DNA of 64,000 bases, taken from the NCBI GenBank assembly GCA_910589035.1, contig CAJUSI010000060.1, positions 1 to 64,000 on the forward strand, given 5' to 3'. The notes beneath the pieces were generated by a model, which searched no databases, was not told where the DNA came from, and saw only the letters and a list, made by a program, of their open reading frames with translations. Position numbers and translations under genes: made by a program. Within the stretch, counting starts at the first letter, position 1. The number at the start of each line of letters is the position of its first letter. The DNA is from an uncultured Acetatifactor sp. (GTDB lineage Bacteria > Bacillota > Clostridia > Lachnospirales > Lachnospiraceae). Of the stretch, positions 9,525 through 18,108 are shown piece after piece.

Positions 9525-10283
9525 ATGAGCGGAAGAGACGAAGCGCTGTCAGAGAAAGAGGCGTTGTCTGGCAAAGAAGCGCTATCAGGTAAAGAGGCGC
9601 TGTCGGACAAAGAGGTACTGTCTGGCAAAGAGATGCTATCGGACAAAGATGTGCTGTCTGGCAAAGAGACACTGTCGGATAAAGAAGCATTACCGGACAA
9701 AATAGCGGAAGTCCGTAGTCGGCTTGCCGGTCTGACATTCGACGAGGAAACCGTGCAGGCCATGCGGGAGAAAATTGCAGCTCACCCGGAGCTGAGTAAG
9801 GCTTTCGGGGAGGCGTACGGCAAGTACGGCCGGGGGGAATCCATCCGGCCCACCCTTGGCAATGAAATGCAGATATTTTATATGCGGGAGCGCCAGACCT
9901 TATCCTTCTTGCTGTTTCCTGAGCTTTTGAAGCTGGAATATGAGGTGGCGCGGATGATCGGGGAGAGCGTGATGGCGGATCAGATGGGCGGTTACACCCT
10001 GCCCGAGATCATGGCTCATAACGAGCCCATCGCCGCCAGGGACAAATACGCCATCGAAGAAGTGGTTGAGGCGGATGAAAGGCATGCCGTATACCGCCAT
10101 TATGAGTGCGCGGACTGTTACGGCGTGCCGAATATCGGCATGAAAATATGCGCCTACGAGGCGGGGACTGCCGCCGGGTGCTTCAGCGCGGCCCTGGGTA
10201 AGCGCTGCGAAGTCACGGAAACCAAATGCTGCGCCAACGGGGATCCTTACTGCGAGTTTCTGGTGACCGTTGTGGAGGAGTAA
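9525..10283 (+). CDS. V4R-domain-like protein with N-terminal hexapeptide repeats
   Basis: The ATG at 9525 follows AGGAGAATAGGCCC, giving 252 residues. Residues 6-59 are nine tandem hexapeptides of the type EALSGK, unrelated to the rest. The C-terminal part, with CADCYGVPNIGMKICAYEAG and TKCCANGDPYCEF, resembles the 4-vinyl-reductase (V4R) small-molecule-binding domain, where the cysteines may bind a metal; the related ATC hydrolase family is an alternative. It is 4 bp from the last permease gene, so it is probably cotranscribed with the nucleoside locus. The function is unknown. Confidence 0.7.
   Translation: MSGRDEALSEKEALSGKEALSGKEALSDKEVLSGKEMLSDKDVLSGKETLSDKEALPDKIAEVRSRLAGLTFDEETVQAMREKIAAHPELSKAFGEAYGKYGRGESIRPTLGNEMQIFYMRERQTLSFLLFPELLKLEYEVARMIGESVMADQMGGYTLPEIMAHNEPIAARDKYAIEEVVEADERHAVYRHYECADCYGVPNIGMKICAYEAGTAAGCFSAALGKRCEVTETKCCANGDPYCEFLVTVVEE
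9540..9701 (+). repeat. in-frame 18-bp minisatellite, nine copies
   Basis: Nine contiguous 18-bp units (162 bp) encode hexapeptides of the form (E/D)-x-L-(S/P)-(E/G/D)-K at the start of the V4R-like gene. Units differ mainly at the second and fifth codons, alternating GK and DK. Because 18 is a multiple of three, gain or loss of a unit keeps the frame. Confidence 0.95.
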
Positions 10284-10321
10284 TCCGTTGCGGAGAAATA
10301 ATTAAGGAAAGGAATAGTCGT

Positions 10322-11443
10322 ATGAAAAAGCTTGGATTCGGATTAATGCGCCTGCCGCAGAACGATGCGGCAAAGGCAAGCGATGTGGATATCGAACAGG
10401 TGAAAAAGATGGTGGACCTGTTTATGGAAAAGGGCTTCACCTATTTTGACACTGCCATCATGTACAATGGGGGAGCCAGCGAGAGGGTGGCGAAAATTGC
10501 GCTGGTGGACCGTTATCCCAGGGAAAGCTTTACCATGGCCACGAAACTTCACGCGGCCTTCTTCAACACTCTGGAGGAGCGGGATAAGGTTTTTGATTCT
10601 CAGCTTGAGAAGACAGGGGCAGGATATTTCGATTATTATCTCCTTCACGGCATCGACAGCTCCATGCTGGCCAAATACGAGGAGTTTGACTGCTTCGACT
10701 GGATTCTGGAGAAAAAGGCCCGTGGGCTTGTAAAGCATGCAGGGTTCTCCTATCATGATTCCGCGGAGCTTCTGGATGAAATCCTTACCAGGCATCCGGA
10801 GATGGAGTTTGTACAGCTGCAGATCAATTATCTGGACTGGGAGAGCCAATGGGTGCAGTCCGGGAAATGCTATGAGGTGGCGGTAAAGCACGGCAAGCCC
10901 GTCATTGTCATGGAGCCGGTGAAGGGAGGCACCCTGGCACGGGTTCCGGAAGAGGCGGAAAGGCTGTTTAAGGACTATGCGCCGGAAAGGTCGATTTCCA
11001 GCTGGGCCATCCGCTTTGCGGCTTCCCTGGAGCATGTGATGGTAGTGCTCTCCGGCATGAGTAATGTGGAACAGATGGAGGATAATATAAGCTATATGGA
11101 AGAGTTCCGCCCCCTTAACGAGGAAGAGAAGCAACTGACTGCAAGGGCGGCCCGGATCATAAACTCACAGATTGCCGTGCCCTGTACGGGATGCGCCTAC
11201 TGCACGGGGGGCTGTCCTGCGAAAATTGCCATTCCCCAGTATTTTTCCCTGTACAATGAGGATATGCGGGAGAACCTGAAGGAAAAGGGATGGACGGCTA
11301 ATTATTCCCAGTATGCGAATCTTGCGAAAAAATTCGGAAGGGCCGGGGAATGCATCGCCTGCGGCCAGTGCGAGCGGGTATGTCCCCAGCATTTACCCAT
11401 TATCGAGAGGCTTAAGGAAGTGGCAAAGCATTATGGCCGATAA
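10322..11443 (+). CDS. aldo/keto reductase with C-terminal 2x[4Fe-4S] ferredoxin domain
   Basis: A 373-residue protein starting at MKKLGFGLMRLP. The catalytic tetrad is visible: Asp and Tyr in FDTAIMYNGG, Lys in MATKLH and His in YLLHGID. The C-terminus has two ferredoxin-type cysteine clusters, CTGCAYCTGGCP and CIACGQCERVCP, typical of the large anaerobic aldo/keto reductase subgroup. It likely exchanges electrons between NAD(P)H, an Fe-S carrier and a carbonyl substrate that is unknown. It lies 38 bp after the V4R gene and may share its transcript. Confidence 0.88.
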   Translation: MKKLGFGLMRLPQNDAAKASDVDIEQVKKMVDLFMEKGFTYFDTAIMYNGGASERVAKIALVDRYPRESFTMATKLHAAFFNTLEERDKVFDSQLEKTGAGYFDYYLLHGIDSSMLAKYEEFDCFDWILEKKARGLVKHAGFSYHDSAELLDEILTRHPEMEFVQLQINYLDWESQWVQSGKCYEVAVKHGKPVIVMEPVKGGTLARVPEEAERLFKDYAPERSISSWAIRFAASLEHVMVVLSGMSNVEQMEDNISYMEEFRPLNEEEKQLTARAARIINSQIAVPCTGCAYCTGGCPAKIAIPQYFSLYNEDMRENLKEKGWTANYSQYANLAKKFGRAGECIACGQCERVCPQHLPIIERLKEVAKHYGR

Positions 11444-11701
11444 TTTTCAAGCGTTATGCCCGAAAGGCGCAGACGGGCGATTGTCTTCGGCACCGGGGAA
11501 TAGGATCTGCTATCAGAAGCAGCTGCGGTATATGCAGTGAAGCAGGCAGGGGTATGGGTATTCTGCAAAAGGCCTAGATATTCTCAGACCGGAATCGCAG
11601 AATATTTATGAAATACGCCGGGAGATTCCGGGAGGCAATGGATCGGAAAGAGGGAGAGTTTCAAATCAGGAAGGAATTCCCGCCGGGAGTGGGCAGGAGG
11701 T

Positions 11702-13072
11702 ATGGGAATGAAATATGATGTGATTATCATAGGGGCAGGGCCGGGAGGAATCTTCTCCGCATATGAATTGATTCAGAGAAAGCCCGGATTGAAGATTGCG
11801 GTATTCGAGGCAGGGCATGCGCTGGAGAAGCGCCGCTGCCCCATCGACGGGGAGAAGGTGAAATCCTGCATCGGCTGTAAGAGCTGTTCCATTATGAGCG
11901 GCTTTGGCGGCGCGGGCGCATTTTCGGACGGAAAATATAATATCACCAATGATTTCGGGGGCACCCTGTACGAGTATATCGGCAAGAACCAGGCGCTGGA
12001 GCTGATGCGCTATGTGGACGAAATCAATATGAACTACGGCGGCAGGGGCACGAAACTGTATTCCACCGCCGGAACAAAATTAAAAAAGGAATGCATTCAG
12101 CATGATCTGCATCTCCTGGATGCGTCCGTGCGCCATCTGGGGACGGACATCAATTATATAGTCCTGGAAAATCTCCATGCATATCTGCGGGACAAGGTGG
12201 AGTTCTTCTTTGACACGCCCGTGGAGTCGGTGGCGCGCACGGAAGGGGGATATGAAATCAGGTATGGGGAGCGGTCCTGCTTCTGTGAGAAATGCATTAT
12301 TTCCGTGGGGCGCAGCGGCAGTAAATGGATGGAGCGGGTCTGCGGGGAATTACAGATCCCCACCAAATCCAACCGGGTGGATATCGGTGTCCGCGTGGAG
12401 CTGCCGGCGGAGGTCTTTTCCCATTTGACCGACGAGCTGTACGAGAGCAAGATCGTCTACCGGACGCCCAAGTACGGCGACCGGGTGCGGACCTTCTGCA
12501 TGAATCCCAAGGGAGCGGTGGTGAATGAGAACACCAACGGCATTATCACGGTAAACGGGCACAGCTACGAGGATCCCGCCAGGCAGACCAACAATACGAA
12601 TTTCGCCCTGCTGGTGGCAAAGCATTTCTCCGAGCCCTTCAAGGATTCCAACGGATACGGAGAGTCCATCGCCCGGCTGAGCAATATGCTGGGAGGAGGG
12701 GTGATCGTACAGCGGTTCGGAGATCTGATACGGGGGCAGCGCTCCACCAACCAGCGCATTGAGGAAGCGTTTATCACGCCCACCCTGAAGGCCACTCCGG
12801 GGGATTTGAGCCTCGTGCTTCCCAAGCGCATACTGGACGGAATCATTGAAATGATCTATGCCCTGGATAAGGTGGCTCCCGGCACCGCCAACGACGATAC
12901 GCTGCTCTACGGCGTGGAGGTGAAATTCTACAATATGGAAGTGGAAGTCAATGAGCGGCTGGAATCCTGCCATGAGGGGCTTTACATTATCGGGGACGGA
13001 AGCGGCATCACCCATTCCCTCTCCCATGCCTCCGCCAGCGGCGTCCATGTGGCGCGGGATATCGCCGGCTAA
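11702..13072 (+). CDS. NAD(P)/FAD-dependent dehydrogenase (COG2509 type)
   Basis: A 456-residue flavoprotein. The N-terminus has the dinucleotide-binding motif GAGPGGIFSAYEL, and the C-terminus the FAD-binding YIIGDGSGITHSLSHASASG. A cysteine-rich stretch near residues 50-68 (CPIDGEKVKSCIGCKSCS) followed by GFGGAGAFSDGKYN is characteristic of this family of uncharacterised FAD dehydrogenases. ATG codons at 11702 and 11708 are both possible; GGGCAGGAGGT favours one of these. It appears monocistronic. Its physiological substrate is not known. Confidence 0.85.
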   Translation: MGMKYDVIIIGAGPGGIFSAYELIQRKPGLKIAVFEAGHALEKRRCPIDGEKVKSCIGCKSCSIMSGFGGAGAFSDGKYNITNDFGGTLYEYIGKNQALELMRYVDEINMNYGGRGTKLYSTAGTKLKKECIQHDLHLLDASVRHLGTDINYIVLENLHAYLRDKVEFFFDTPVESVARTEGGYEIRYGERSCFCEKCIISVGRSGSKWMERVCGELQIPTKSNRVDIGVRVELPAEVFSHLTDELYESKIVYRTPKYGDRVRTFCMNPKGAVVNENTNGIITVNGHSYEDPARQTNNTNFALLVAKHFSEPFKDSNGYGESIARLSNMLGGGVIVQRFGDLIRGQRSTNQRIEEAFITPTLKATPGDLSLVLPKRILDGIIEMIYALDKVAPGTANDDTLLYGVEVKFYNMEVEVNERLESCHEGLYIIGDGSGITHSLSHASASGVHVARDIAG

Positions 13073-13345
13073 GATAGAGTCCCGTTTACAAGGCCCGCAA
13101 TGGTAATGAGGAAAAAGAAATCATGGACCATCGGGTCAAACTGTTTCCATATGGGGAGGGTTTTGCATTTATGGCGCAGGAGGGCACTCGGAGGCGCCCG
13201 GCACAAGGCAGGAAACCGTTGCCAGGGTGCCCTCCATCAGCTCTGGTATCTCCCCTGCAATATACTCCTCCGGCGGCCTGGTCAGCCTGTAGCCGTAGCC
13301 TTTTTTAAGATTGAAATCCGTAAATCTATTATCCGGAAGAAAGCT
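13069..13345 (-). pseudogene. decayed Rrf2-family transcriptional regulator (C-terminal remnant)
   Basis: Read on the minus strand, codons from 13345 give a typical Rrf2 core (GYGYRLTRPPEEYIAGEI, then LMEGTLATVSCL) ending in a stop at 13169-13171. Shifting frame by one base restores the rest of the family: a cysteine trio CL..EC..KC, then TLPIWKQFD and MVHDFFFLITIAGLV, with a stop at 13069-13071. So one frameshift (an extra C near 13180) and loss of the N-terminal winged helix broke this Fe-S regulator gene. Its stop overlaps that of the flavoprotein gene on the other strand. Confidence 0.8.
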
Positions 13346-13369
13346 TTATAATGGCTACTTTTTTCAAAG

Positions 13370-13398
13370 AAAAGTGCCTGCATCATGCAAGCACTTTT
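13370..13398. terminator. hairpin, possible bidirectional terminator
   Basis: AAAAGTGC (13370-13377) pairs with GCACTTTT (13391-13398), and the intervening TGCAT/ATGCA extends the stem. It lies between the decayed regulator and the minus-strand secreted-protein gene. Confidence 0.45.
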
Positions 13399-13757
13399 GA
13401 TAAATGTATCCATTTTTTTAGAGAAATATACTAATTATATGATTAGCCCGTCAAAAGGTATTTCCTTCAAATATTGTGCGAATTGTATGAAATTATACTT
13501 GATTCTTTTGTTGATAACTTCTTAATTTAAAAGGCAATCATAGCACAATTTAGAAACAATTAGCAAAATTAGCGTTTGTAATATCTTGTGACGCTTGAAT
13601 CATTATATATTAAAGCGACATTTTCAGTTGCCATTACCATGGCAGGTAGAAATAAACACAGAATCCGTTTCTGTTTGAGTGGCTCCACAAAAAGTTCTTT
13701 CACATTTATGTTTCCTTTGCATGTAAAGAAGGCAGGGACCAGAAGGACGATTGTGTA
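13399..13757. other. AT-rich intergenic stretch, no gene recognised
   Basis: About 360 bp of markedly AT-rich DNA lies between the hairpin and the stop of the small secreted-protein gene. The only open frame, on the plus strand from 13588, runs antisense through that gene, lacks a ribosome site and has no family look. The composition contrast with neighbours, beside a broken gene, suggests past insertion or deletion here. Confidence 0.5.
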
Positions 13758-14078
13758 TTACCAGAGCTTCCTCCCAATGACCCCACTCTCCCCATTTATG
13801 TCCAAAAATATTACTGCATTTCTTGATGGCTCTGAGAGAGTATACAATGAGTTTTCAAAATCATATTCTTCTATAGTTGGAGCATATGGAGTAATCATAC
13901 CATCATTTAACTGCAACAAGTATTCATTAAGGTCAATAACAACTCTTCCCTGCTCCGTATCATAATAGACCTGAGTTTCTTCAGTAAGTTCTTCTGCATT
14001 CACCTTAATATGTGATTCTACGATGAATACTGTACATAATAGCATTGAAATAATACACGATAATCCTCTTTTTTTCAT
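13758..14078 (-). CDS. small secreted protein, unknown function
   Basis: A 106-residue protein with a signal peptide (MKKRGLSC, hydrophobic core, cleavage likely after KVNA near residue 28). The mature part is acidic, with EETQVYYDTEQGRVVIDLNEYL, and no family was recognised. AGGAGAA precedes the ATG. It is encoded 101 bp downstream of the BlaR1-like gene on the same strand, so it is probably the third gene of that operon and perhaps an output or the sensed factor. The C-terminus (ESGVIGRKLW) is short and it may be a truncated version of a longer protein. Confidence 0.65.
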   Translation of the reverse strand: MKKRGLSCIISMLLCTVFIVESHIKVNAEELTEETQVYYDTEQGRVVIDLNEYLLQLNDGMITPYAPTIEEYDFENSLYTLSEPSRNAVIFLDINGESGVIGRKLW

Positions 14079-14179
14079 ATTCTTCTCCTTTCAAAATCAA
14101 TTTTAATACCTGCATTTGTCTTTCACAATCCTATTTCTTTTTGCACTCCTCCTTTCAAACAAAGCACTTCCCAGCTTAT

Positions 14180-15526
14180 TTACTCACTCTTTCTTTTATA
14201 TTCAACAGATTCAAAATCTGTATAATTCAGATAGATATTTGAGATGTCCAGCTCAAGTTCTTCGGATACAAGAGACTTTAATCCGCTCAGCATTTCGGAA
14301 TCCGGATTTTTCTCCAGACCTGCAATACCTATGTAGGCCCCCGCGACTTTACCATCTGAATAATTTAAATACACATTTGCCAGAACAATATTTTCTTTGC
14401 CATAATCGCGTATTATTTTTATCAATTCGTTCTCTTTCAGATACTTGGGATCCTGCGCCAGAGCGTCATTGTCCGCGTATGTCACATATCCGCCTTTGTT
14501 TTCCGTACCATGTAATGTGCTAAGTCCCAAAACAGCACAGACAACTGTAACCAGAAGAATGCCTGCTGTGATAACTGTTGCTCTTGAATATTTTTTTTGT
14601 TTCATAATAGCTCCTAACCTTTCTTTTAGATTCTTTTTGGTCTCAAACATAGCTACCGAAAGAGGTATTTTCCTTATTGAGTCGGCGGCAACCGCAATTA
14701 AAGTGTCGCCGTACTGCTGCATTTCACTTATGTCAAAGCTCTTTATGACGGATTCGTCACAAGCTAATTCACACGCTTTGTTCATCTCCCGGCGTACAAA
14801 ATATACAATTGGATTGAACCAGTGTACCGCTCCAATAAAAATCAACAGCCACTTAATGAAAATGTCATGCCTCTTCTTATGGGTCACTTCATGAAGCAGA
14901 ATATTCCGCAGCTTCTTTTCCTCATATTTTTTATCAGGCAGAATAATTGCCGGACGGAAGAACCCAATCAAAATCGGCGTTTTCACTCCTGCGTTTTTAT
15001 ATAATCGCAGTATGTTTTTTCTTTCGGACAGGGTATTCAGTAACTCTGTTTCAACCCGGTCCGCATCCATATTCTGTCCGGCCAGCCTTCTGGTATAAAA
15101 CCCATAGCATATAATGTGAAAGCCAAGAACCATAATCATTCCCGACTGCCAGACAACGAATAAGACATTTGCAGTATCCGAAAGATAAGTGATCTGATAA
15201 GCGCTTTGGTCGTTCTCTTTTTGCGGTGCAAATACCAGTTCCACAGGCTTCTCAGATATTGCCTCAGAAATCCACTGCGCAATATCATATATGGACTTCA
15301 TCCGCATCCCCGCATCATTCGATACAGGAATCACAAAGATTTCGGATACAGGCAGTATCAATGCAATCACTACTGAAAGCCACATATAATACTGAAAGGA
15401 TCGGGGAAGTCTGTTTTTGATAATCGGTTTTAAAACAAACAAAAAACCAGATAGTAAGCTGCCCGCCAATGTCATTGAAAAAAGGATCCTGATTATCTCC
15501 GCAGAATATTCTCCCATAAAGATCAT
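14180..15526 (-). CDS. BlaR1/MecR1-type M56 membrane metalloprotease, no beta-lactam sensor domain
   Basis: A 448-residue protein with N-terminal helices, the zinc motif HEVTH (residues 212-216) and the downstream glutamate in ACELACDE, which is the M56 peptidase core. A last helix near residue 340 is followed by only about 90 extracytoplasmic residues with two similar YLNY-containing strands. Classical BlaR1 has about 250 residues of penicillin-binding sensor there. It should cleave or trigger cleavage of the BlaI repressor when its sensor part is stimulated, but the signal is unlikely to be a beta-lactam. It overlaps blaI by four bases. Confidence 0.88.
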   Translation of the reverse strand: MIFMGEYSAEIIRILFSMTLAGSLLSGFLFVLKPIIKNRLPRSFQYYMWLSVVIALILPVSEIFVIPVSNDAGMRMKSIYDIAQWISEAISEKPVELVFAPQKENDQSAYQITYLSDTANVLFVVWQSGMIMVLGFHIICYGFYTRRLAGQNMDADRVETELLNTLSERKNILRLYKNAGVKTPILIGFFRPAIILPDKKYEEKKLRNILLHEVTHKKRHDIFIKWLLIFIGAVHWFNPIVYFVRREMNKACELACDESVIKSFDISEMQQYGDTLIAVAADSIRKIPLSVAMFETKKNLKERLGAIMKQKKYSRATVITAGILLVTVVCAVLGLSTLHGTENKGGYVTYADNDALAQDPKYLKENELIKIIRDYGKENIVLANVYLNYSDGKVAGAYIGIAGLEKNPDSEMLSGLKSLVSEELELDISNIYLNYTDFESVEYKRKSE

Positions 15527-15906
15527 GTATTCTTGTCCCCCATTCGGAAATAACTTTTCAGTTCATCAATGTCCGCTTCCGTCAGCTCCCCGTTTTGACA
15601 CAGGGCTGCAACAAAATTCTTCGTACTGCCGTTATACAGCTTATCTATCAGGCTATTTTTCCTGAACATCATATACTCGTCTTTTGTGATATTCGGCATA
15701 TAATAATGGATTTCTTTCTCCTGAACCGAAACAGCCCCCTTTTTCTGCAGTCTCCTTAAAAGTGTCGCAATCGTAGACTTTTCCCATCCCATACTATCGC
15801 TTAGCTCTGCGCGGATAGCGCTGAACGATACAGCCTGTTTCTCCCGCCAGAGGATACTCATTACCTCAAGTTCAGCATCTGATATCTTATAACTTATAGA
15901 ACCCAT
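15523..15906 (-). CDS. BlaI/MecI-family transcriptional repressor
   Basis: A 127-residue winged-helix repressor: ISDAELEVMSILWREKQAVS then STIATLLRRLQKKGAV is the DNA-binding half of the BlaI family; the C-terminus is the dimerisation and cleavage region. A dyad matching BlaI boxes lies just in front of the gene, over the predicted transcription start, so it probably represses itself and the protease. Upstream on the minus strand there is no further gene in this operon. Confidence 0.92.
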   Translation of the reverse strand: MGSISYKISDAELEVMSILWREKQAVSFSAIRAELSDSMGWEKSTIATLLRRLQKKGAVSVQEKEIHYYMPNITKDEYMMFRKNSLIDKLYNGSTKNFVAALCQNGELTEADIDELKSYFRMGDKNT

Positions 15907-15932
15907 TCTAATATCTCTTTCCTATTTTCGTT

Positions 15933-15944
15933 TTACATTTGTAA
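15933..15944. promoter_or_regulatory. BlaI-type operator
   Basis: TTACA-tt-TGTAA forms a dyad with two central bases, close to the TACA/TGTA boxes bound by BlaI and MecI. It lies 10-21 bp downstream of the -10 of the minus-strand promoter, in position to block initiation. Confidence 0.75.
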
Positions 15945-15953
15945 CACGACTAA

Positions 15954-15982
15954 ATTATATATTTCTATTTTCATTTTGTCAA
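15954..15982 (-). promoter_or_regulatory. promoter of the blaI-type operon
   Basis: On the minus strand TTGACA (15977-15982) and TATAAT (15954-15959) are perfect consensus hexamers with a 17-bp spacer. Transcription should begin around 15947, giving a leader of about 40 nt. Confidence 0.85.
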
Positions 15983-16097
15983 CACAAAATATATAATTAC
16001 AGGGGGGACTTTGCAAAAAATATTTTTCCTGAAACCAAATCCGATTTTTTGCGGGATATAGTGTGAGGGACGATAAGACCCGGAAAGGAGCGGTACA

Positions 16098-16664
16098 ATG
16101 CGGGATGACAGAATTGTGGAGCTGTACTGGAAACGGGACGAGGGAGCGGTCAGGCAGACGGAGATAAAATACGGGCATTATCTGACAAAGCTGGCTTATC
16201 ATATTCTCGCAGACTGGGAGGACAGCAGGGAGAGCGTAAACGATACCTACCTGAGCGCCTGGAGATCCATGCCTCCGCACCGGCCGGAGAGCCTTCGGAC
16301 CTACTTGTGCAAGATGACCAGGCAGATCTCCATCGACATCTTCAGAAGGAGGAAGAGCGCGAAGAGGCAGGCGTCGGAGTATGCGATTTCCCTTTCCGAG
16401 CTGGAAGACTGCCTGTCCGCCGGCGATACCACACAGCGGGATGCCGACAGGAATCTGCTGTCGGCTGCCATCCGGAATTATCTCATGACGCTGCCGGAGG
16501 GGACCAGGGATGCGTTTCTGTGCAGATATTTTTTTGCGGATTCCGTCCGTGAAACGGCCCGGTACTGCGGTATGAGCGAAGCGGGGGTGAAGAGTCTGCT
16601 GTACCGCACCCGGATCGGCCTGAAAAAATATCTGGAAAAGGAGGGCTTTTTTCATGAGGAGTGA
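16098..16664 (+). CDS. ECF-type RNA polymerase sigma factor
   Basis: A 188-residue sigma-70 family protein with region 2 (LTKLAYHILADWEDSRESVN and the core-binding SAWRSMPPHRP stretch) and region 4 (DSVRETARYCGMSEAGVKSL). A strong ribosome site GGAAAGGAGCGG precedes the ATG. The stop overlaps the next gene by 11 bp, the usual arrangement for a sigma factor and its membrane-bound regulator. A GAAACC element at about 16031, 60 bp upstream, could be the -35 of an autoregulated ECF promoter, but the -10 is unclear. Confidence 0.9.
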   Translation: MRDDRIVELYWKRDEGAVRQTEIKYGHYLTKLAYHILADWEDSRESVNDTYLSAWRSMPPHRPESLRTYLCKMTRQISIDIFRRRKSAKRQASEYAISLSELEDCLSAGDTTQRDADRNLLSAAIRNYLMTLPEGTRDAFLCRYFFADSVRETARYCGMSEAGVKSLLYRTRIGLKKYLEKEGFFHEE

Positions 16665-18069
16665 GGATATCAGTGATGCGGTTGGGATGCTGGACGGGGA
16701 GATGCTGGAGCATGCTCTCATGGTAAGGAAGAAGGCACAGGGGCGTGAAAGAAGAAGGGAAATGAAAGGAGGGCGGCTAAAGTATGCCGCGGCCGCATGC
16801 GTTTGTCTGACTGCCCTCAGTGCGGTGGCAGTCTTGTTTGTGGTTTTCCGGGATCCGGAGGCGAGCCTGTACCGGGACGGAATTCCGGAGGGCAGCCGGA
16901 TCGCGGAGGGATCCAGGGAGTCCGCGAATTCCGACATCCCTGTGAACCCGGGAAAGGATGAAACAGAGCCGCTGACTTCGGAAGCGGAGGGGACGGAGAA
17001 ATTTGTCGAAGTATCTTCCCTGCTGGCGGCAAAGGCTCCCGGCATTGTATCGGAGGAGAGCCTGGAATTCGCCCGGGTGCCTGTGGCGGAATACAGCGGA
17101 TTCTATGAGAAGACGGATTCCGCCGGCAGCGATGTGCTGGCGGCAGCCCTTGGGGGAGAGGTGGACGGCGCGGAGGGGTGGTATCGTATATCGGGGCATT
17201 CGGATCTGCAGTATCTGATCGGAAAAGCCGGAGAGGAATATTCCCTCTGGAAATTCGGATACTTTGAAAGCGGGGAATATCCCTACAGGGATGTACTGGA
17301 GCTGGTGTACCAGGTCCGTTCCGCGGAAGACCTCAGGGAAATCGAAATCTCTCCTCCCCGGATGGACAATAGCGACGAGGGAAAACGAATTCAGGAGAGT
17401 ATCGGGACCCATACAGTTACGGACGGGGAGGCTCTGGAGACTTTGTACCAGGTGCTCGCCTCCATGACCTGCTATGGAAACAACCGATGGGATCTGATCG
17501 ATTACGGCAGTCCGGAGGCCTCGGAGGACGGCACAATGGAATCCCATGATGCGGTGAGGCTGGGGAGGTATCTGGCAGTCACAACGGCTTACGGTAATGT
17601 GATTGACGGGTTGAAGTATACGGCGGTGTCGGACATGTTCTACGAATTTTCAGGGGTTGCCTATAATCCGCTGACGAAGGAACAGGCTCAGAGCGTGTGG
17701 GCAATCATCGGAGTGATAGAGGAAGGGACAAAGGTCCGGGATGATAACGGCACGGATGAGGAAGAAAGTGCGCAGGATGCACAGGAGCAGGAGGAATCTG
17801 CCGGCGGCGGAAAGCTGTTATGCGAAATCACCAACAGAGAAGCCGGTCTGGAGGAGATCACGCAGCTGCAGGACCGGGTGAGCAGCGCCATGATGGCCGG
17901 GGAGCTGCCCTTTGTGATATCCTCGGCCGTCTATGAGAACCCTTACAGACTTCATATCATGGTGACATCGGATGCGGAAGAGGATCTGGAAAAAATAAAG
18001 GCGCTGGATACCCTGTGCGGCGTTATGGAAATCGAATATACTGGCACAAATACTTTGATGCTTGAATAA
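16654..18069 (+). CDS. single-pass membrane protein, probable anti-sigma partner
   Basis: A 471-residue protein with a cytoplasmic N-terminus of about 47 residues, one membrane helix (AAAACVCLTALSAVAVLFVVF) and a large acidic extracytoplasmic domain. No named domain was recognised. Overlap with the sigma-factor gene, size and topology fit the anti-sigma/sensor role seen in many Clostridia ECF pairs. An acidic glutamine-rich linker (around residues 367-385) precedes a C-terminal domain that resembles regulatory peptide-binding folds only in outline. The role is inferred from context. Confidence 0.75.
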   Translation: MRSEDISDAVGMLDGEMLEHALMVRKKAQGRERRREMKGGRLKYAAAACVCLTALSAVAVLFVVFRDPEASLYRDGIPEGSRIAEGSRESANSDIPVNPGKDETEPLTSEAEGTEKFVEVSSLLAAKAPGIVSEESLEFARVPVAEYSGFYEKTDSAGSDVLAAALGGEVDGAEGWYRISGHSDLQYLIGKAGEEYSLWKFGYFESGEYPYRDVLELVYQVRSAEDLREIEISPPRMDNSDEGKRIQESIGTHTVTDGEALETLYQVLASMTCYGNNRWDLIDYGSPEASEDGTMESHDAVRLGRYLAVTTAYGNVIDGLKYTAVSDMFYEFSGVAYNPLTKEQAQSVWAIIGVIEEGTKVRDDNGTDEEESAQDAQEQEESAGGGKLLCEITNREAGLEEITQLQDRVSSAMMAGELPFVISSAVYENPYRLHIMVTSDAEEDLEKIKALDTLCGVMEIEYTGTNTLMLE

Positions 18070-18108
18070 CGAGATGCTTGAATAACGTATGGAAGAAAAA
18101 GGGGCTAA

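Noticed and set aside
9540..9701. CRISPR-like array
   Set aside because: Units are contiguous with no spacers and are in frame within a coding gene.
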